The notes beneath the pieces were generated by a model. That model had not been told where the DNA came from, made no database searches, and worked only from the letters and a program-made list of their open reading frames with translations. This document shows, piece by piece, positions 49,817-61,377 of a DNA stretch of 64,000 nucleotides. Position 1 is the first letter of the stretch; every line of letters begins with the position of its first letter. Location: positions 1-64,000 of the forward strand of contig JAHCKS010000006.1 of the NCBI GenBank assembly GCA_026125665.1, given 5' to 3'. The DNA is from Rubrivivax sp. (GTDB lineage Bacteria > Pseudomonadota > Gammaproteobacteria > Burkholderiales > Burkholderiaceae_C). Both the position numbers and the translations under genes were made by a program.

Positions 49817-50536
49817 TTGAAGAGCCTTTTCGCCCCACCGACGCCCGGCCCGTTGCAGCTCGAGCAGGCGCTGCAGCTGCTGGCGCAGTCCGGCCGCGAG
49901 CCGCCGCCGGGCGTGCCCGGCAGCGCGCCGTGGGTGCAGGGCCTCATCGACGCGCTGGTCGAGCTGTCCAGCCGCGACGCGCTCACGGGGCTGGCCAACC
50001 GCCGCGCCTTCGAGCTGGCGCTGGCCCGCGAAGCCGACCGCGTGGCGCGCAGCGGCGAGCCGGCGCTGCTGCTCGTGCTGGACATCGATCACTTCAAGCG
50101 CGTCAACGACACCCACGGCCATGCCGCCGGCGACGAGGTGATCCGCACCGTAGCGCTGGCGCTGGTGGACAGCGTGCGCCCGATGGACCTCGTGGCGCGC
50201 GTGGGCGGCGAGGAGTTCGCGATCATCCTGCCCAACTGCGGCGCCGGTTTCGGCCAGACGGTGGCCGAACGCGTGCGCCGGCGCATCGAGGCGATGCCGG
50301 TGCAGGTCTCGCCGACCCAGCAGGTGCCGGTGACCGCCAGCGTCGGCGGCGCCTTCGCCCCGCAGTGGGTGCGTTGCACGCCCGGCCTGTGGCTCGAGCG
50401 TGCCGACCAGCAGCTCTACCGCGCCAAGGCGCAGGGCCGCAACCTCGTGCAGCTCGAGCAGGCGGCGATCTCGGTCGTCAGCAACGAAGAGAAGCGCCTG
50501 CTGTTCGACACCTTTCCGATGACGGATCACGAATGA
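49817..50536 (+). CDS. Diguanylate cyclase (GGDEF domain)
   Basis: A 239-residue soluble GGDEF protein that should make c-di-GMP from two GTP. The active-site motif is GGEEF (130-134), with DHFKRVNDTHGHAAGDEV for metal and GTP binding. The RxxD inhibitory-site motif RPMD (121-124) lies five residues before it, so product inhibition is likely. The N-terminal 45 residues carry no recognised sensor domain. The start is probably the TTG at 49817. Its stop overlaps the next ATG (ATGA), which begins a coupled operon with an FlhG-like ATPase. Confidence 0.88.
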   Translation: MKSLFAPPTPGPLQLEQALQLLAQSGREPPPGVPGSAPWVQGLIDALVELSSRDALTGLANRRAFELALAREADRVARSGEPALLLVLDIDHFKRVNDTHGHAAGDEVIRTVALALVDSVRPMDLVARVGGEEFAIILPNCGAGFGQTVAERVRRRIEAMPVQVSPTQQVPVTASVGGAFAPQWVRCTPGLWLERADQQLYRAKAQGRNLVQLEQAAISVVSNEEKRLLFDTFPMTDHE

Positions 50537-51354
50537 GCCCCCCGATCACCGCGGTCACGAGCGCCGCTGCCGCGGGCAGCGCCGGCGCGCCGCTGCCGCA
50601 CATCACCGCCGTCACCAGCGGCAAGGGCGGGGTGGGCAAGACCTTCGTCTGCGCCAACCTGGCCGCGGCGCTGGCCCGCACCGGCAGGCGCGTGCTCGTG
50701 CTGGACGCCGACCTGGGCCTGGCGAACCTCGACGTGGTGCTGAACCTCTACCCGAAGATCACGCTGCACGACGTGTTCACCGGCAAGGCGAACCTCGGCG
50801 ACGCGGTGCTGCCGGCGCCAGGCGGCTTCTCGGTGCTGCTCGCGGGCTCGGGCATGGTCGAGTACTCGCGCATGACGCCCGAGGTGCGCGACCAGCTGCA
50901 GGCGCTCGTGGCCGAGGTGGCGCCGAAGTTCGACCACGTGCTGCTCGACACCGGCGCCGGCATCTCCGACGTCGTGCTCTACACCGTGTCGCTGGCCGCC
51001 GAGGTGCTGATCGTCGCGACGCCCGAGCCGACCTCGCTCACCGACGCCTACGCCACGATCAAGGTGCTGGCCACCACGCAGGGCCGCCGGCGGCTGCACC
51101 TGCTCGTCAACCAGGTGCGCCGGCCGGGCGAAGGCCGCGGCGTGCGCGCGCAGCTGCAGCAGGTGGTGGACCGCTACGTCAACCCGACGCTCGAGCCGGG
51201 CTCGGGCGCCGTGCGGCTGGAGCTCGTCGGCGAGGTCCCGGCCGACCCGGCGGTGCGCGAAGCGGTGCAGCGCCGCCAGCTGCTGCTCGAGACGATGCCG
51301 GGCACGGCGGCGGCGATGGCACTGGTCAACGCCGCGGTCAGAATGCCGGCGTGA
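50533..51354 (+). CDS. FlhG/MinD-family P-loop ATPase
   Basis: A 273-residue ATPase with the deviant Walker A SGKGGVGKT (29-37) and the ParA/MinD motif VLDADLGLANLD. The family includes FlhG (YlxH), which sets flagellar number, and MinD. The FlhG-type N-terminal helix that activates FlhF is not recognisable here; the first 22 residues are Ala/Gly/Pro-rich. It overlaps both neighbours (ATGA upstream, GTGA downstream). The link to flagella is inferred from family and from nearby cheRDB genes. Confidence 0.85.
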   Translation: MSPPITAVTSAAAAGSAGAPLPHITAVTSGKGGVGKTFVCANLAAALARTGRRVLVLDADLGLANLDVVLNLYPKITLHDVFTGKANLGDAVLPAPGGFSVLLAGSGMVEYSRMTPEVRDQLQALVAEVAPKFDHVLLDTGAGISDVVLYTVSLAAEVLIVATPEPTSLTDAYATIKVLATTQGRRRLHLLVNQVRRPGEGRGVRAQLQQVVDRYVNPTLEPGSGAVRLELVGEVPADPAVREAVQRRQLLLETMPGTAAAMALVNAAVRMPA

Positions 51355-51761
51355 GCGCAGCTGCCCCGGACACCCCCGCGACCGCGCGGACCACCCCCTT
51401 CGAGCTGCTCGGCGGCGAGGCCGGCGTGCGCTCGCTCGTCGACCGCTTCTACGACCTGATGGACCTGGAGCCGGCCTATGCCGGCCTGAGGCGGCTGCAC
51501 CCGCCCACGCTCGAGGGCTCGCGCGACAAGCTCTTCTGGTACCTGTGCGGCTGGCTCGGCGGCCCGAACCACTACGTGCAGCGCTTCGGCCACCCGCGGC
51601 TGCGCGCCCGCCACCTGCCCTACGCCATCGGCACGGCCGAGCGCGACCAGTGGATGGCGTGCATGCGCCAGGCGCTGCGCGAGGAGGCGGTCGAGGCACG
51701 ACTGGCCGAGCGGCTGGGCGAGGCCTTCAGCGGTGTGGCCGACTGGATGCGCAACCAATGA
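51351..51761 (+). CDS. Group II truncated haemoglobin
   Basis: A 136-residue truncated globin. Diagnostic residues are YDLM with the B-helix tyrosine Y34, FGHPRLRARHLPYAI with the probable proximal H88, and W101 in RDQWM, typical of the TrHbO group. It should bind haem and O2, NO or similar ligands in the cytoplasm. The GTG start overlaps the upstream ATPase stop, and the stop overlaps the lipoprotein start. Its place behind a diguanylate cyclase raises the idea of oxygen-linked signalling, which is inference. Confidence 0.9.
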   Translation: MSAAAPDTPATARTTPFELLGGEAGVRSLVDRFYDLMDLEPAYAGLRRLHPPTLEGSRDKLFWYLCGWLGGPNHYVQRFGHPRLRARHLPYAIGTAERDQWMACMRQALREEAVEARLAERLGEAFSGVADWMRNQ

Positions 51762-52210
51762 GCGGGCCGGCGCCAGCGACGCAAGCGGCACGATCGGCAC
51801 GAGAGGCGCGTGCGGCGCGTGCGGCGCGAGCGGCAGGGGCAGCCACGCGGCGGGGGCCGCGGCCGACGAGCCTGCGCGGGGCACGCGGCGCCGCGCTCGT
51901 TGCCGCGGCGGGGTTGCTCGCCGCCTGCGTCGTCGTGCCCGTGACACGCGACGTCTACGACCCCGACTGCCGCCTGATGCGGCGCGAGGTCGTGCTCGAT
52001 GCGGCCGTGATCGGCCAGTTCCACAGCTGCAGCGGCCAGCAATGCTCGGTGCTGCTGGCCACGCTTGGGGTGGTCAGTGCCGCCACGCTCGTCGTGAGCG
52101 GCAGCCTGGCGGTCGTGGGCAACGTCGTGTACTGGATGGAGCACGAGGCGAACTGCCGCCGGCAGCGCGGCCCCGCCACGCCGGCATCGAGCCCGTCGCA
52201 GCCGACCTGA
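51758..52210 (+). CDS. Putative lipoprotein, unknown function
   Basis: A 150-residue protein. An unusual N-terminal 35 residues is built of repeated Ala/Arg ([11 protein letters not shown]), encoded by a roughly 9-bp tandem repeat, and precedes a signal-like core with lipobox LLAAC, C57. The mature part has two cysteine pairs and a hydrophobic segment near residues 105-125. I recognise no family. The ATG overlaps the globin stop. The true start could be further downstream, but no suitable codon is seen before the signal core. Confidence 0.65.
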   Translation: MSGPAPATQAARSAREARAARAARAAGAATRRGPRPTSLRGARGAALVAAAGLLAACVVVPVTRDVYDPDCRLMRREVVLDAAVIGQFHSCSGQQCSVLLATLGVVSAATLVVSGSLAVVGNVVYWMEHEANCRRQRGPATPASSPSQPT

Positions 52211-52289
52211 GCGTCCGGGTCGCCGTCGCACGCTGCTCGCCGCGCTTGTGCGGGCGCCTGCGCAGCGCCGCACTCTTGCCAGCGCCTGC

Positions 52290-52951
52290 TCAGCGCGGCG
52301 CGCCGGCCAGCAGGACGATCAGCGCGCCGGCGCCACCCTGTGGCGCGCTGGCCTGGGCGAAGGCGATCACCGCGTCGCTCTGCGCCAGCCAGCGCTGCAC
52401 CTTGGCCTTCAGCACCGGCGCCCGCCCCGGCGAGCCGAGGCCCTTGCCGTGCACGACGCGCAGGCAGCGCCACCCCTTCCGGCGCGCGCCGCCGATGAAG
52501 CTGGCGAGGGCCTCGCGCGCTTCGTCGCGGCGCAACCCGTGCAGGTCGAGTCCGCCCTGAATGGCCCAGTGGCCGCGCCGCAGCTTGGCGAGCACGTCGG
52601 GCGGCACGCCGGCCCGGCGGAAGCCGAGCCCGTCGTCGGTGAGCAGCAGCGACTCGACATCCACGGTGTCGGACCAGGCCTCGCGCAGCGCGGCCTGCTC
52701 GTCGAGCTGGCGCTGGCGCGGCTCGGGGGTGGCCTGCGGCGGGTCGGGTGTGCGGTGGCCGCGCTCGCGCAGCGGCCGCACCGGGCCCACTGCGTCGGCG
52801 AAAGCGCGGCGCTCGCGCTCCTCGGCGTGCCGGGCCGTCGCCTCGGCCTCGCGCCGCGCCTGCCCGGCGCGCCGTCGCTCGCGCAGCGTGCCCGCAGCGC
52901 GGCCAGCGCGGCCATCGGGTTGCCCGGCGGGCCGGCCGAGGCCTTGCTCAT
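52290..52951 (-). pseudogene. Smr (MutS2 C-terminal) domain protein with apparent frameshift
   Basis: The expected N terminus [19 protein letters not shown] (ATG at 52951) reads in one frame, while the rest, from [16 protein letters not shown] onwards, reads in another; the switch is around 52885-52892. The C-terminal Smr domain is intact, with [15 protein letters not shown] and [11 protein letters not shown]. Smr proteins are nucleic-acid nickases or nucleases. A one-base loss (or assembly error) is the simplest explanation. If real, the gene would be broken, unless an alternative start in the second frame is used. There is no homopolymer at the break. Confidence 0.75.
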
Positions 52952-53069
52952 TGCGCCGCCCTCGCGCCGGCGGCCTGGCCGTGCACCTGCGCCGCGCCCA
53001 GGCGGCTCGCAAGACGACCTCCGCGCCCGAGGCGCTGCGGTGCGAGCGCCTCGCAGCGGCCGTGCGCGT

Positions 53070-53750
53070 TCACAGCAGGCCCCGTTCGGCGAACGACACC
53101 ACCTGCCCGCGCCCGACGACGAGGTGATCGAGCACGCGGACGTCCACGAGCTGCAGCGCCGCCTTCAGCGACTGCGTGACGAACTCGTCGGCGCGCGAGG
53201 GCTCGGCCAGTCCCGAGGGGTGGTTGTGAGCCAGCACCACGGCCGCGGCGTTCAGCTCCAGCGCCCGGCGCACGATCTCGCGCGGGTGCACGCTGGTCTG
53301 GTTCACGGTGCCCTGGAACAGGTGCTCCAGCGCCAGCAGCCGGTGCTGGTTGTCCAGGAAGACGACGGCGAACACCTCGCGCGCCAGGCCGCCCAGGTGC
53401 AGCGCGACGTAGTCCTTCAGCCGTGCCGGGGCATCGAACACCGGCGCCTCGGCCAGCGGCTGCGCCAGCGCGCGCCGCGCGATCTCCATCACCGCCAGCA
53501 GCTCGGCGCGCTTGGCCGGGCCCAGGCCCTTGACGCGCTTCAGCGCCGCCAGCTGCGGCGCGCCGGCGCCCAGCAGCCCGGCGAACCCCCGGCACTCGTC
53601 GAGCACGCGGCGCGCCAGTTCGAGCACGCCGACGCCGCGCGCGCCGGTGCGCAGCAGCAAGGCCAGCAGCTCGGCGTCGGCCAGCGCCTGGCTGCCGCGC
53701 GCCAGCAGCTTCTCGCGAGGGCGTTCCTCGACGGGCAGGTCCTTCAACAT
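53070..53750 (-). CDS. radC: RadC family JAB-domain protein
   Basis: A 226-residue protein with an N-terminal helix-hairpin-helix region ([17 protein letters not shown]) and a C-terminal JAMM/JAB domain with the metal-binding motif [17 protein letters not shown]. The family is linked with DNA metabolism but the activity is not firmly known. The ATG at 53750 starts the conserved [16 protein letters not shown]. It is divergent from the slpA operon across a 211-bp gap. Confidence 0.93.
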   Translation of the reverse strand: MLKDLPVEERPREKLLARGSQALADAELLALLLRTGARGVGVLELARRVLDECRGFAGLLGAGAPQLAALKRVKGLGPAKRAELLAVMEIARRALAQPLAEAPVFDAPARLKDYVALHLGGLAREVFAVVFLDNQHRLLALEHLFQGTVNQTSVHPREIVRRALELNAAAVVLAHNHPSGLAEPSRADEFVTQSLKAALQLVDVRVLDHLVVGRGQVVSFAERGLL

Positions 53751-53961
53751 CGTCGGCTCGGGGGGAAACGTCGTGCGGTCTTCGCGCAAGGGGGGCTCGC
53801 TAGAATCGCAGGCAGTCTATGTGAGCGCCGTGCGGCCCCGGCACGCCGTCCGACCCCCCGGGCGGCGGCCCCCGCAAGGTGGCCCACGCACCCCCTCGCT
53901 TCCTCGCGCGCGGCGCCGCCGCCCCGCCGGGGCCGCAAAGTCGCGAGCCGCGAAGCCGTCC

Positions 53962-54420
53962 ATGGCCACCCCCCAGCCGCAACGTGTCGAACCCGGGTCG
54001 TTCCTGACCCTGCACTACCGCCTTGCCGGTGCCGACGGCCACGCGGTCGTGGACACGTTCGCCGACAAGCCGGCCACGCTGTCGCTGGGCGCCGGCCAGC
54101 TCGCGCCGGCCATCGAGGCGCGGCTGCTCGGCCTGGCCGAAGGCGCGAGCGCGAGCTTCGAGCTGCCCGCCGGCGCCGCCTTCGGCGAACGCAACCCCCG
54201 GCTGCTGCAGCGCGTGAAGCGCGCGCTGCTGGCCGAGCTCGGCGAGCCGGGCGCCGAGTACGAGGTCGGCGACGTGGTCGAGTTCCCCACGCCCGGCGGC
54301 GAGGGCCGCTACGCCGGTGTCGTGCGCGAGTGCGGGCCCGACTGGCTGCTGTTCGACTTCAACCATCCGCTGGCGGGCCAGGCCGTGCGCTTCGACGTGC
54401 AGCTGCTGGGGGTGCTGTGA
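53962..54420 (+). CDS. slpA: FKBP-type peptidyl-prolyl isomerase SlpA
   Basis: A 152-residue isomerase. [15 protein letters not shown], the IF-domain insert and [11 protein letters not shown] fit the SlyD/SlpA group, and there is no His-rich metal tail, so SlpA is favoured over SlyD. The ATG at 53962 is used. Its stop overlaps the ispH GTG (GTGA), the usual slpA-ispH pair. Confidence 0.88.
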   Translation: MATPQPQRVEPGSFLTLHYRLAGADGHAVVDTFADKPATLSLGAGQLAPAIEARLLGLAEGASASFELPAGAAFGERNPRLLQRVKRALLAELGEPGAEYEVGDVVEFPTPGGEGRYAGVVRECGPDWLLFDFNHPLAGQAVRFDVQLLGVL

Positions 54421-55445
54421 CGGCGCCGGCGCGGCCCATCGGCGAAGTCGTGCTGGCCGAGCCGCGCGGCTTCTGCGCCGGCGTCGACCGTGCCATCGAG
54501 ATCGTCGAGCGGGCGTTGAAGCGCTTCGGCGCGCCGATCTACGTGCGGCACGAGATCGTGCACAACACGTACGTCGTCAACGACCTGAAGGCCAAGGGCG
54601 CGATCTTCATCGAGGACCTGGCCGAGGTGCCGCCCGGCGCCACGCTGGTGTTCAGCGCGCACGGCGTGAGCAAGGCGGTGCGCAGCGAGGCGGCGCAGCG
54701 CGGCTTCCAGGTCTTCGACGCCACCTGCCCGCTGGTGACCAAGGTGCACGTGGAGGTGGCCAAGCTCGCCCGGGAAGGCTACGAGTTCGTGATGATCGGC
54801 CACAAGGGACACCCCGAGGTGGAAGGCACGATGGGCCAGCTCTCCGAAGGCATCTACCTCGTCGAGGAGGTGGCCGACGTGGCGCGCGTGGCGCCGCGCG
54901 GCGACAAGCTCGCGGTGGTGACGCAGACGACGCTGTCGGTGGACGACGCGGCCGAGATCCTGGCCGCGGTGAAGGCGCGTTTCCCGCAGGTGCGCGAGCC
55001 GAAGAAGCAGGACATCTGCTACGCCACGCAGAACCGCCAGGACGCCGTGAAGGTGCTGGCGCCGGCGGTGGACGTGGTGGTGGTGGTCGGCAGCCCCACC
55101 AGCAGCAACAGCAACCGCCTGCGCGAGCTGGCCGAGCGCCTGGGCACCCCGGCGCACATGGTGGACAGCGCCGACGACCTCGACCCGGCCTGGTTCGCCG
55201 GCTTCGGCCGCAGCGCGCGCGTGGGCCTGACGGCCGGCGCGTCGGCCCCCGACATCCTCGTGCAGCAGGTCACGGCGCGCCTGCGCGAGCTGGGCGCGGT
55301 GTCGCTGTGCCACATGGCGGGCGTGGCCGAGGACGTGCACTTCCCGTTGCCGCGCGGCCTGGGCGACCGCAGCATGAGCGAGAGCCGGGCGGCGAGCGCG
55401 GCGCCCGCACCCGACACCGCCGCAACGGCCGCGGCCCGATCTTGA
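54417..55445 (+). CDS. ispH: 4-hydroxy-3-methylbut-2-enyl diphosphate reductase
   Basis: IspH makes IPP and DMAPP in the last step of the MEP pathway with a 4Fe-4S cluster. Cluster cysteines are C20 in [10 protein letters not shown]104 in DATCPLV and C201 in [21 protein letters not shown] is also present. The GTG overlaps the slpA stop. The 342-residue length includes an Ala-rich C-terminal tail of about 30 residues. Confidence 0.96.
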   Translation: MTAPARPIGEVVLAEPRGFCAGVDRAIEIVERALKRFGAPIYVRHEIVHNTYVVNDLKAKGAIFIEDLAEVPPGATLVFSAHGVSKAVRSEAAQRGFQVFDATCPLVTKVHVEVAKLAREGYEFVMIGHKGHPEVEGTMGQLSEGIYLVEEVADVARVAPRGDKLAVVTQTTLSVDDAAEILAAVKARFPQVREPKKQDICYATQNRQDAVKVLAPAVDVVVVVGSPTSSNSNRLRELAERLGTPAHMVDSADDLDPAWFAGFGRSARVGLTAGASAPDILVQQVTARLRELGAVSLCHMAGVAEDVHFPLPRGLGDRSMSESRAASAAPAPDTAATAAARS

Positions 55446-57769
<2,324 letters not shown>

Positions 57770-57786
57770 GAGGCAGCGCGGCGCGC

Positions 57787-57792
57787 CTACAA
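57787..57792 (+). promoter_or_regulatory. Candidate -10 element upstream of tRNA-Ser
   Basis: TACAAT lies 53 nt upstream of the tRNA 5' end, giving a leader of about 45 nt. No clear -35 was found. Confidence 0.35.
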
Positions 57793-57845
57793 TGCGCGTC
57801 CCCGACGACCCCGGGGGGCGCCGCGTTCCCCACGCCGGTGCGCAC

Positions 57846-57936
57846 GGAAAGGTGGCAGAGTGGTCGAATGCGCCGGACTCGAAATCCGGTATACGGGTCT
57901 CCCGTATCGAGGGTTCGAATCCCTCCCTTTCCGCCA
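57846..57936 (+). tRNA. tRNA-Ser (anticodon CGA)
   Basis: A complete 91-nt class II tRNA with CCA encoded. Acceptor GGAAAGG pairs with CCTTTCC, the anticodon stem CCGGA/TCCGG encloses CTCGAAA (anticodon CGA at 57880-57882), a long variable arm pairs ACGGG with CCCGT, and the T-arm is intact. Confidence 0.97.
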
Positions 57937-58101
57937 GATGCATGTCGCCCGCCCACAGCCGGCAATCGTTCCGGTGGGTGGCCCGGCTGTTGTGAAAGGC
58001 ATCACCGGCCTTGCGCGCCCGTGCGCGGGCCGCGCCGGCGGCGCGGGAGGCCTGCACCACAATGCGCACCGCCTCTCGACCGCCACCCGGATCGTCTCCC
58101 C

Positions 58102-59802
58102 ATGTCCCTCATCGTCTCGGCTGCCGAGCGCTCCGGCGCCGGCGGCAGCGGCCGTGTCGCCGCGGCCGCGGCGGGCGCCGCGCACGCGCCTTCGGTACCC
58201 GCAGCGGTCGTCACCGCGATGGCCAAAGGCCGCGACGCCGCCTTCGCCGCCGTCTCGCAGCTGAGCGGCCCGTTCGCCTTCGGCCACCACGACGCCGCGA
58301 GCGGCCGCACGCTGCTGGCCGTGGACCGCTTCGCGATGCGCACCATCTGCCATCGCGTGCAGGACGGCCGGCTGCGCTTCGCCGAGCGCGCCGACGCGCT
58401 GGCCGGCGCGGACGATGCGCTCGATCCGCAGGCGATCTTCGACTACCTCTACTTCCACTGCATCCCGGCGCCGCGAACCGCGTTCGCCGACGTCTTTCGC
58501 CTGCCGGCCGGGCACGCCGCGTGGTTCGAGAACGGGCAGCTCACGGTGGCGCCGTACTGGACGCCCACCTTCGAGGACGCCGGCCGCGCGCCGGTGTCGT
58601 TCACGGCGCTGCGCGACGAGTTCCGCGCCCTCGTCGAGGCGGCGGTGAAGCGCGATCTCGACGGCGGCATCCCGGCGTGTTTCCTCTCCGGCGGCACCGA
58701 CAGCTCCACCGTCGCCGGCATGATCGGCCGCGCCGCCGGCCAGCCCGCGCACACCTACTCGATCGGCTTCGACGCGCAGGGCTACGACGAGATGGCCTTC
58801 GCGCGCATCGCCGCGAAGCACTTCGGCACCGTGCACCACGAGTACTACGTGACGCCGGACGACCTGGTGCGCGGCATCGCGGCGGTGGCGCAAAGCTACG
58901 ACCAGCCGTTCGGCAACAGCTCGGCGCTGCCCGCCTACTACTGCGCGAAGCGGGCACGCGACGACGGCGCCACGCGCATGCTGGCCGGCGACGGCGGCGA
59001 CGAACTGTTCGGCGGCAACAGCCGCTACGCGATGCAGCGCGTCTTCGGCTGGTACCAGGGCGTGCCGGGCATGCTGCGCCGCGGCCTGCTCGAGCCCGTG
59101 CTCGACGGCACGCCGCTGGGCGCCCTGCCGCTGCTGCGCAAGGGCCGCGGCTACATCCGCCAGGCGCGCGTGCCGATGCCCGATCGCGACGAGGCCTACA
59201 ACCTCGTCGTGCGCCTGGGCCTGGACGACGTGCTGGCGCCCGAGCTCAGGCAGCGCGTGGACACCGGCGCGCCGGCGCGGCTGCGCCGCGAGGTGTGGCA
59301 GGCGGCGCGCACCGGCAGCGAGATCAACCGCGCGCTCGCCTTCGACTGGCGCTTCACGCTTGCCGACAGCGACCTGCCGAAGGTCCGCGGCACCACCGAG
59401 CTGGCCGGCATCGGCGTCGCCTTCCCGTTCCTCGCCGACGACCTGCTCGCGTTCTCGTTGAAGCTGCCGGCGCACTACAAGCTCAAGGGCCTGAAGCTGC
59501 GCTGGTTCTTCAAGGAAGCGCTGCGCGGCTTCCTGCCCGACGAGATCATCACGAAGAAGAAGAAGGGCTTCGGGCTGCCGTTCGGCGTGTGGGTGACGCA
59601 GCATGCCGGGCTGCGCGAGCTGGCACTCGACTCGCTCAGCGACATTGCGAGGCGCGGCGTGGTGCGGCCGCAGTTCATCTCCACGCTGGTCGACAAGCGG
59701 CTGCCCGAGCACCCGGGCTTCTACGGCGAGATGGTGTGGATCCTGATGATGCTCGAGCAGTGGCTGCGCAGGGTGCGGCCGGAGGGCCGCTCGCTCCTCT
59801 GA
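58102..59802 (+). CDS. Asparagine-synthetase-like protein lacking the glutaminase nucleophile
   Basis: A 566-residue protein with the AsnB-type synthetase domain: the PPi-loop motif FLSGGTDSSTVAGM (about 194-207) and LAGDGGDELFGGN are intact. The N-terminal glutaminase domain is cut short: it starts with an Ala/Gly-rich 35 residues and enters the fold at about FAAVSQLSGPFAFG, and no Cys follows the initiator Met. It therefore cannot hydrolyse glutamine in the standard way. It could use ammonia, another amine donor, or act as a ligase or lactam-former. Related proteins occur in exopolysaccharide and exosortase loci, but none is seen here. It lies just after tRNA-Ser. The ATG at 58102 is used. 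Confidence 0.85.
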   Translation: MSLIVSAAERSGAGGSGRVAAAAAGAAHAPSVPAAVVTAMAKGRDAAFAAVSQLSGPFAFGHHDAASGRTLLAVDRFAMRTICHRVQDGRLRFAERADALAGADDALDPQAIFDYLYFHCIPAPRTAFADVFRLPAGHAAWFENGQLTVAPYWTPTFEDAGRAPVSFTALRDEFRALVEAAVKRDLDGGIPACFLSGGTDSSTVAGMIGRAAGQPAHTYSIGFDAQGYDEMAFARIAAKHFGTVHHEYYVTPDDLVRGIAAVAQSYDQPFGNSSALPAYYCAKRARDDGATRMLAGDGGDELFGGNSRYAMQRVFGWYQGVPGMLRRGLLEPVLDGTPLGALPLLRKGRGYIRQARVPMPDRDEAYNLVVRLGLDDVLAPELRQRVDTGAPARLRREVWQAARTGSEINRALAFDWRFTLADSDLPKVRGTTELAGIGVAFPFLADDLLAFSLKLPAHYKLKGLKLRWFFKEALRGFLPDEIITKKKKGFGLPFGVWVTQHAGLRELALDSLSDIARRGVVRPQFISTLVDKRLPEHPGFYGEMVWILMMLEQWLRRVRPEGRSLL

Positions 59803-59893
59803 TCCGAGGGCGGGCTTGTTCGGCGGCGCATCGCAGCCTCCTCCGCCCCCGCACCGCACCCGGCGCCGCCCGGCCGTCGGCTAGCATGGCCGC

Positions 59894-61183
59894 ATGGCCG
59901 ACCACGCCTACCAGCCCGAGACGCTGGCCATCCACGCCGGGCAGATCCCGGATGCCGCCACCGGCGCGCGCGCGCTGCCGATCTACCAGACGACGAGCTT
60001 CGTCTTCGACAGCGCCGAGCACGCCGCGCAGCTGTTCAACCTGCAGACCTTCGGCAACGTCTACTCGCGCCTGAGCAACCCCACGGTGGCGGCGCTCGAG
60101 GAGCGCGTCGCCGCGCTCGAAGGCGGCCGCGCCGCCGTGGCCTGCGCTTCCGGCATGGCGGCCGAGTCGATGGCGCTGATGACGATGCTGCAGGCCGGCG
60201 ACCACGTCGTTGCCGCCGGCGCGCTGTACGGCGGCAGCGTGACGATGCTCGCCGTGAACCTGCGCAAGTTCGGCATCGAGACGACCTTCGTCGACGCGAC
60301 GAAACCCGATGCCTTCGCCGCGGCGATGCGGCCGACGACCCGCGCCGTGTTCGCCGAGACGCTCGGCAACCCGAGTCTCGTCGTGCTCGACATCGCCGCG
60401 GTGGCCGACGTGGCGCGCGCGCACGGCGTGCCGCTGGTGGTGGACAACACCGTGCCGAGCCCGGTGCTGTGCCGGCCGATCGATTTCGGCGCCGACATCG
60501 TCGTGCACAGCGCCACCAAGTACCTCGGCGGCCACGGCACCACGCTCGCCGGCGTCGTCGTCGAGAGCGGCCGCTTCCCGTGGGACAACGGCAAGTTTCC
60601 CGGCATGACCGAGCCCTCGCCCGGCTACCACGGCGTGCGCTTCTTCGAGACCTTCGGTGACTTCGGCTTCACGATGCGCTGCCGCATGGAGACGCTGCGC
60701 GTCTACGGCGCGGCGCTGGCGCCGATGAGCGCCTGGCAGATCCTGCAGGGCGTGGAGACGCTGCCGCTGCGCATGGAGCGCCACAGCGCCAACGCGCTGG
60801 CGGTGGCGAAGTTCCTGAAGCACGACCCGCGCGTCAGCTTCGTCAACTACCCCGGGCTCGAGGACCACCCGCAGCACGCGCTGCTGGCGCGGCAGATGAA
60901 GGCCGCCTCGGGCCTGCTCGCTTTCGGTGTCAAGGGGGGCGAGGCGGCGGGCGTGAAGTTCATCGAAAGCGCGCAGTTCATGAGCCACCTCGTCAACATC
61001 GGCGACACGCGCACGCTCATCAGCCACCCGGCGAGCACGACGCACCGGCAGCTCGACGAAGCGCAGCTGCGCGCCGCCGGCGTGACGCCGGAGATGGTGC
61101 GCATCTCGGTGGGGCTGGAGCACATCGACGACATCCTGTGGGACATTGACCAGGCGCTCGCGGCGGCGGCGTCAAGCTCGTAG
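59894..61183 (+). CDS. metY: O-acetylhomoserine sulfhydrylase / aminocarboxypropyltransferase
   Basis: A 429-residue PLP enzyme of the Cys/Met metabolism group. K209 in HSATKYLGGHG binds PLP, and YSRLSNPTVAALEERVAALE, ACASGMAAE and NPSLVVLDI fit MetY. It makes homocysteine from O-acetylhomoserine and sulphide. The length above 420 residues favours MetY over MetB or MetZ. The preceding gene is separated by 91 nt. Confidence 0.93.
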   Translation: MADHAYQPETLAIHAGQIPDAATGARALPIYQTTSFVFDSAEHAAQLFNLQTFGNVYSRLSNPTVAALEERVAALEGGRAAVACASGMAAESMALMTMLQAGDHVVAAGALYGGSVTMLAVNLRKFGIETTFVDATKPDAFAAAMRPTTRAVFAETLGNPSLVVLDIAAVADVARAHGVPLVVDNTVPSPVLCRPIDFGADIVVHSATKYLGGHGTTLAGVVVESGRFPWDNGKFPGMTEPSPGYHGVRFFETFGDFGFTMRCRMETLRVYGAALAPMSAWQILQGVETLPLRMERHSANALAVAKFLKHDPRVSFVNYPGLEDHPQHALLARQMKAASGLLAFGVKGGEAAGVKFIESAQFMSHLVNIGDTRTLISHPASTTHRQLDEAQLRAAGVTPEMVRISVGLEHIDDILWDIDQALAAAASSS

Positions 61184-61377
61184 CCCCCGGCCGGGCACTC
61201 CGGCCGTCTTCCCTCCTTCACTTGCAGGACCAGCCTGCCTTCGGCCCCAGGCCGGGGAGCCCTCGCGTAACGGGCGCGTAACGGGTCCGTCCTTACTGTC
61301 CGCTGCATCGGTCGCGATCGTGACCGAGGGTGCCGCAGGGGCCTGCGGCCTCGAGGCTGGATCGGAGGGGACGGGCC

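Noticed and set aside
57846..57960. tRNA-Ser 3' end as an island attachment site
   Set aside because: No integrase gene and no repeated copy of the tRNA 3' end were seen in the following sequence.
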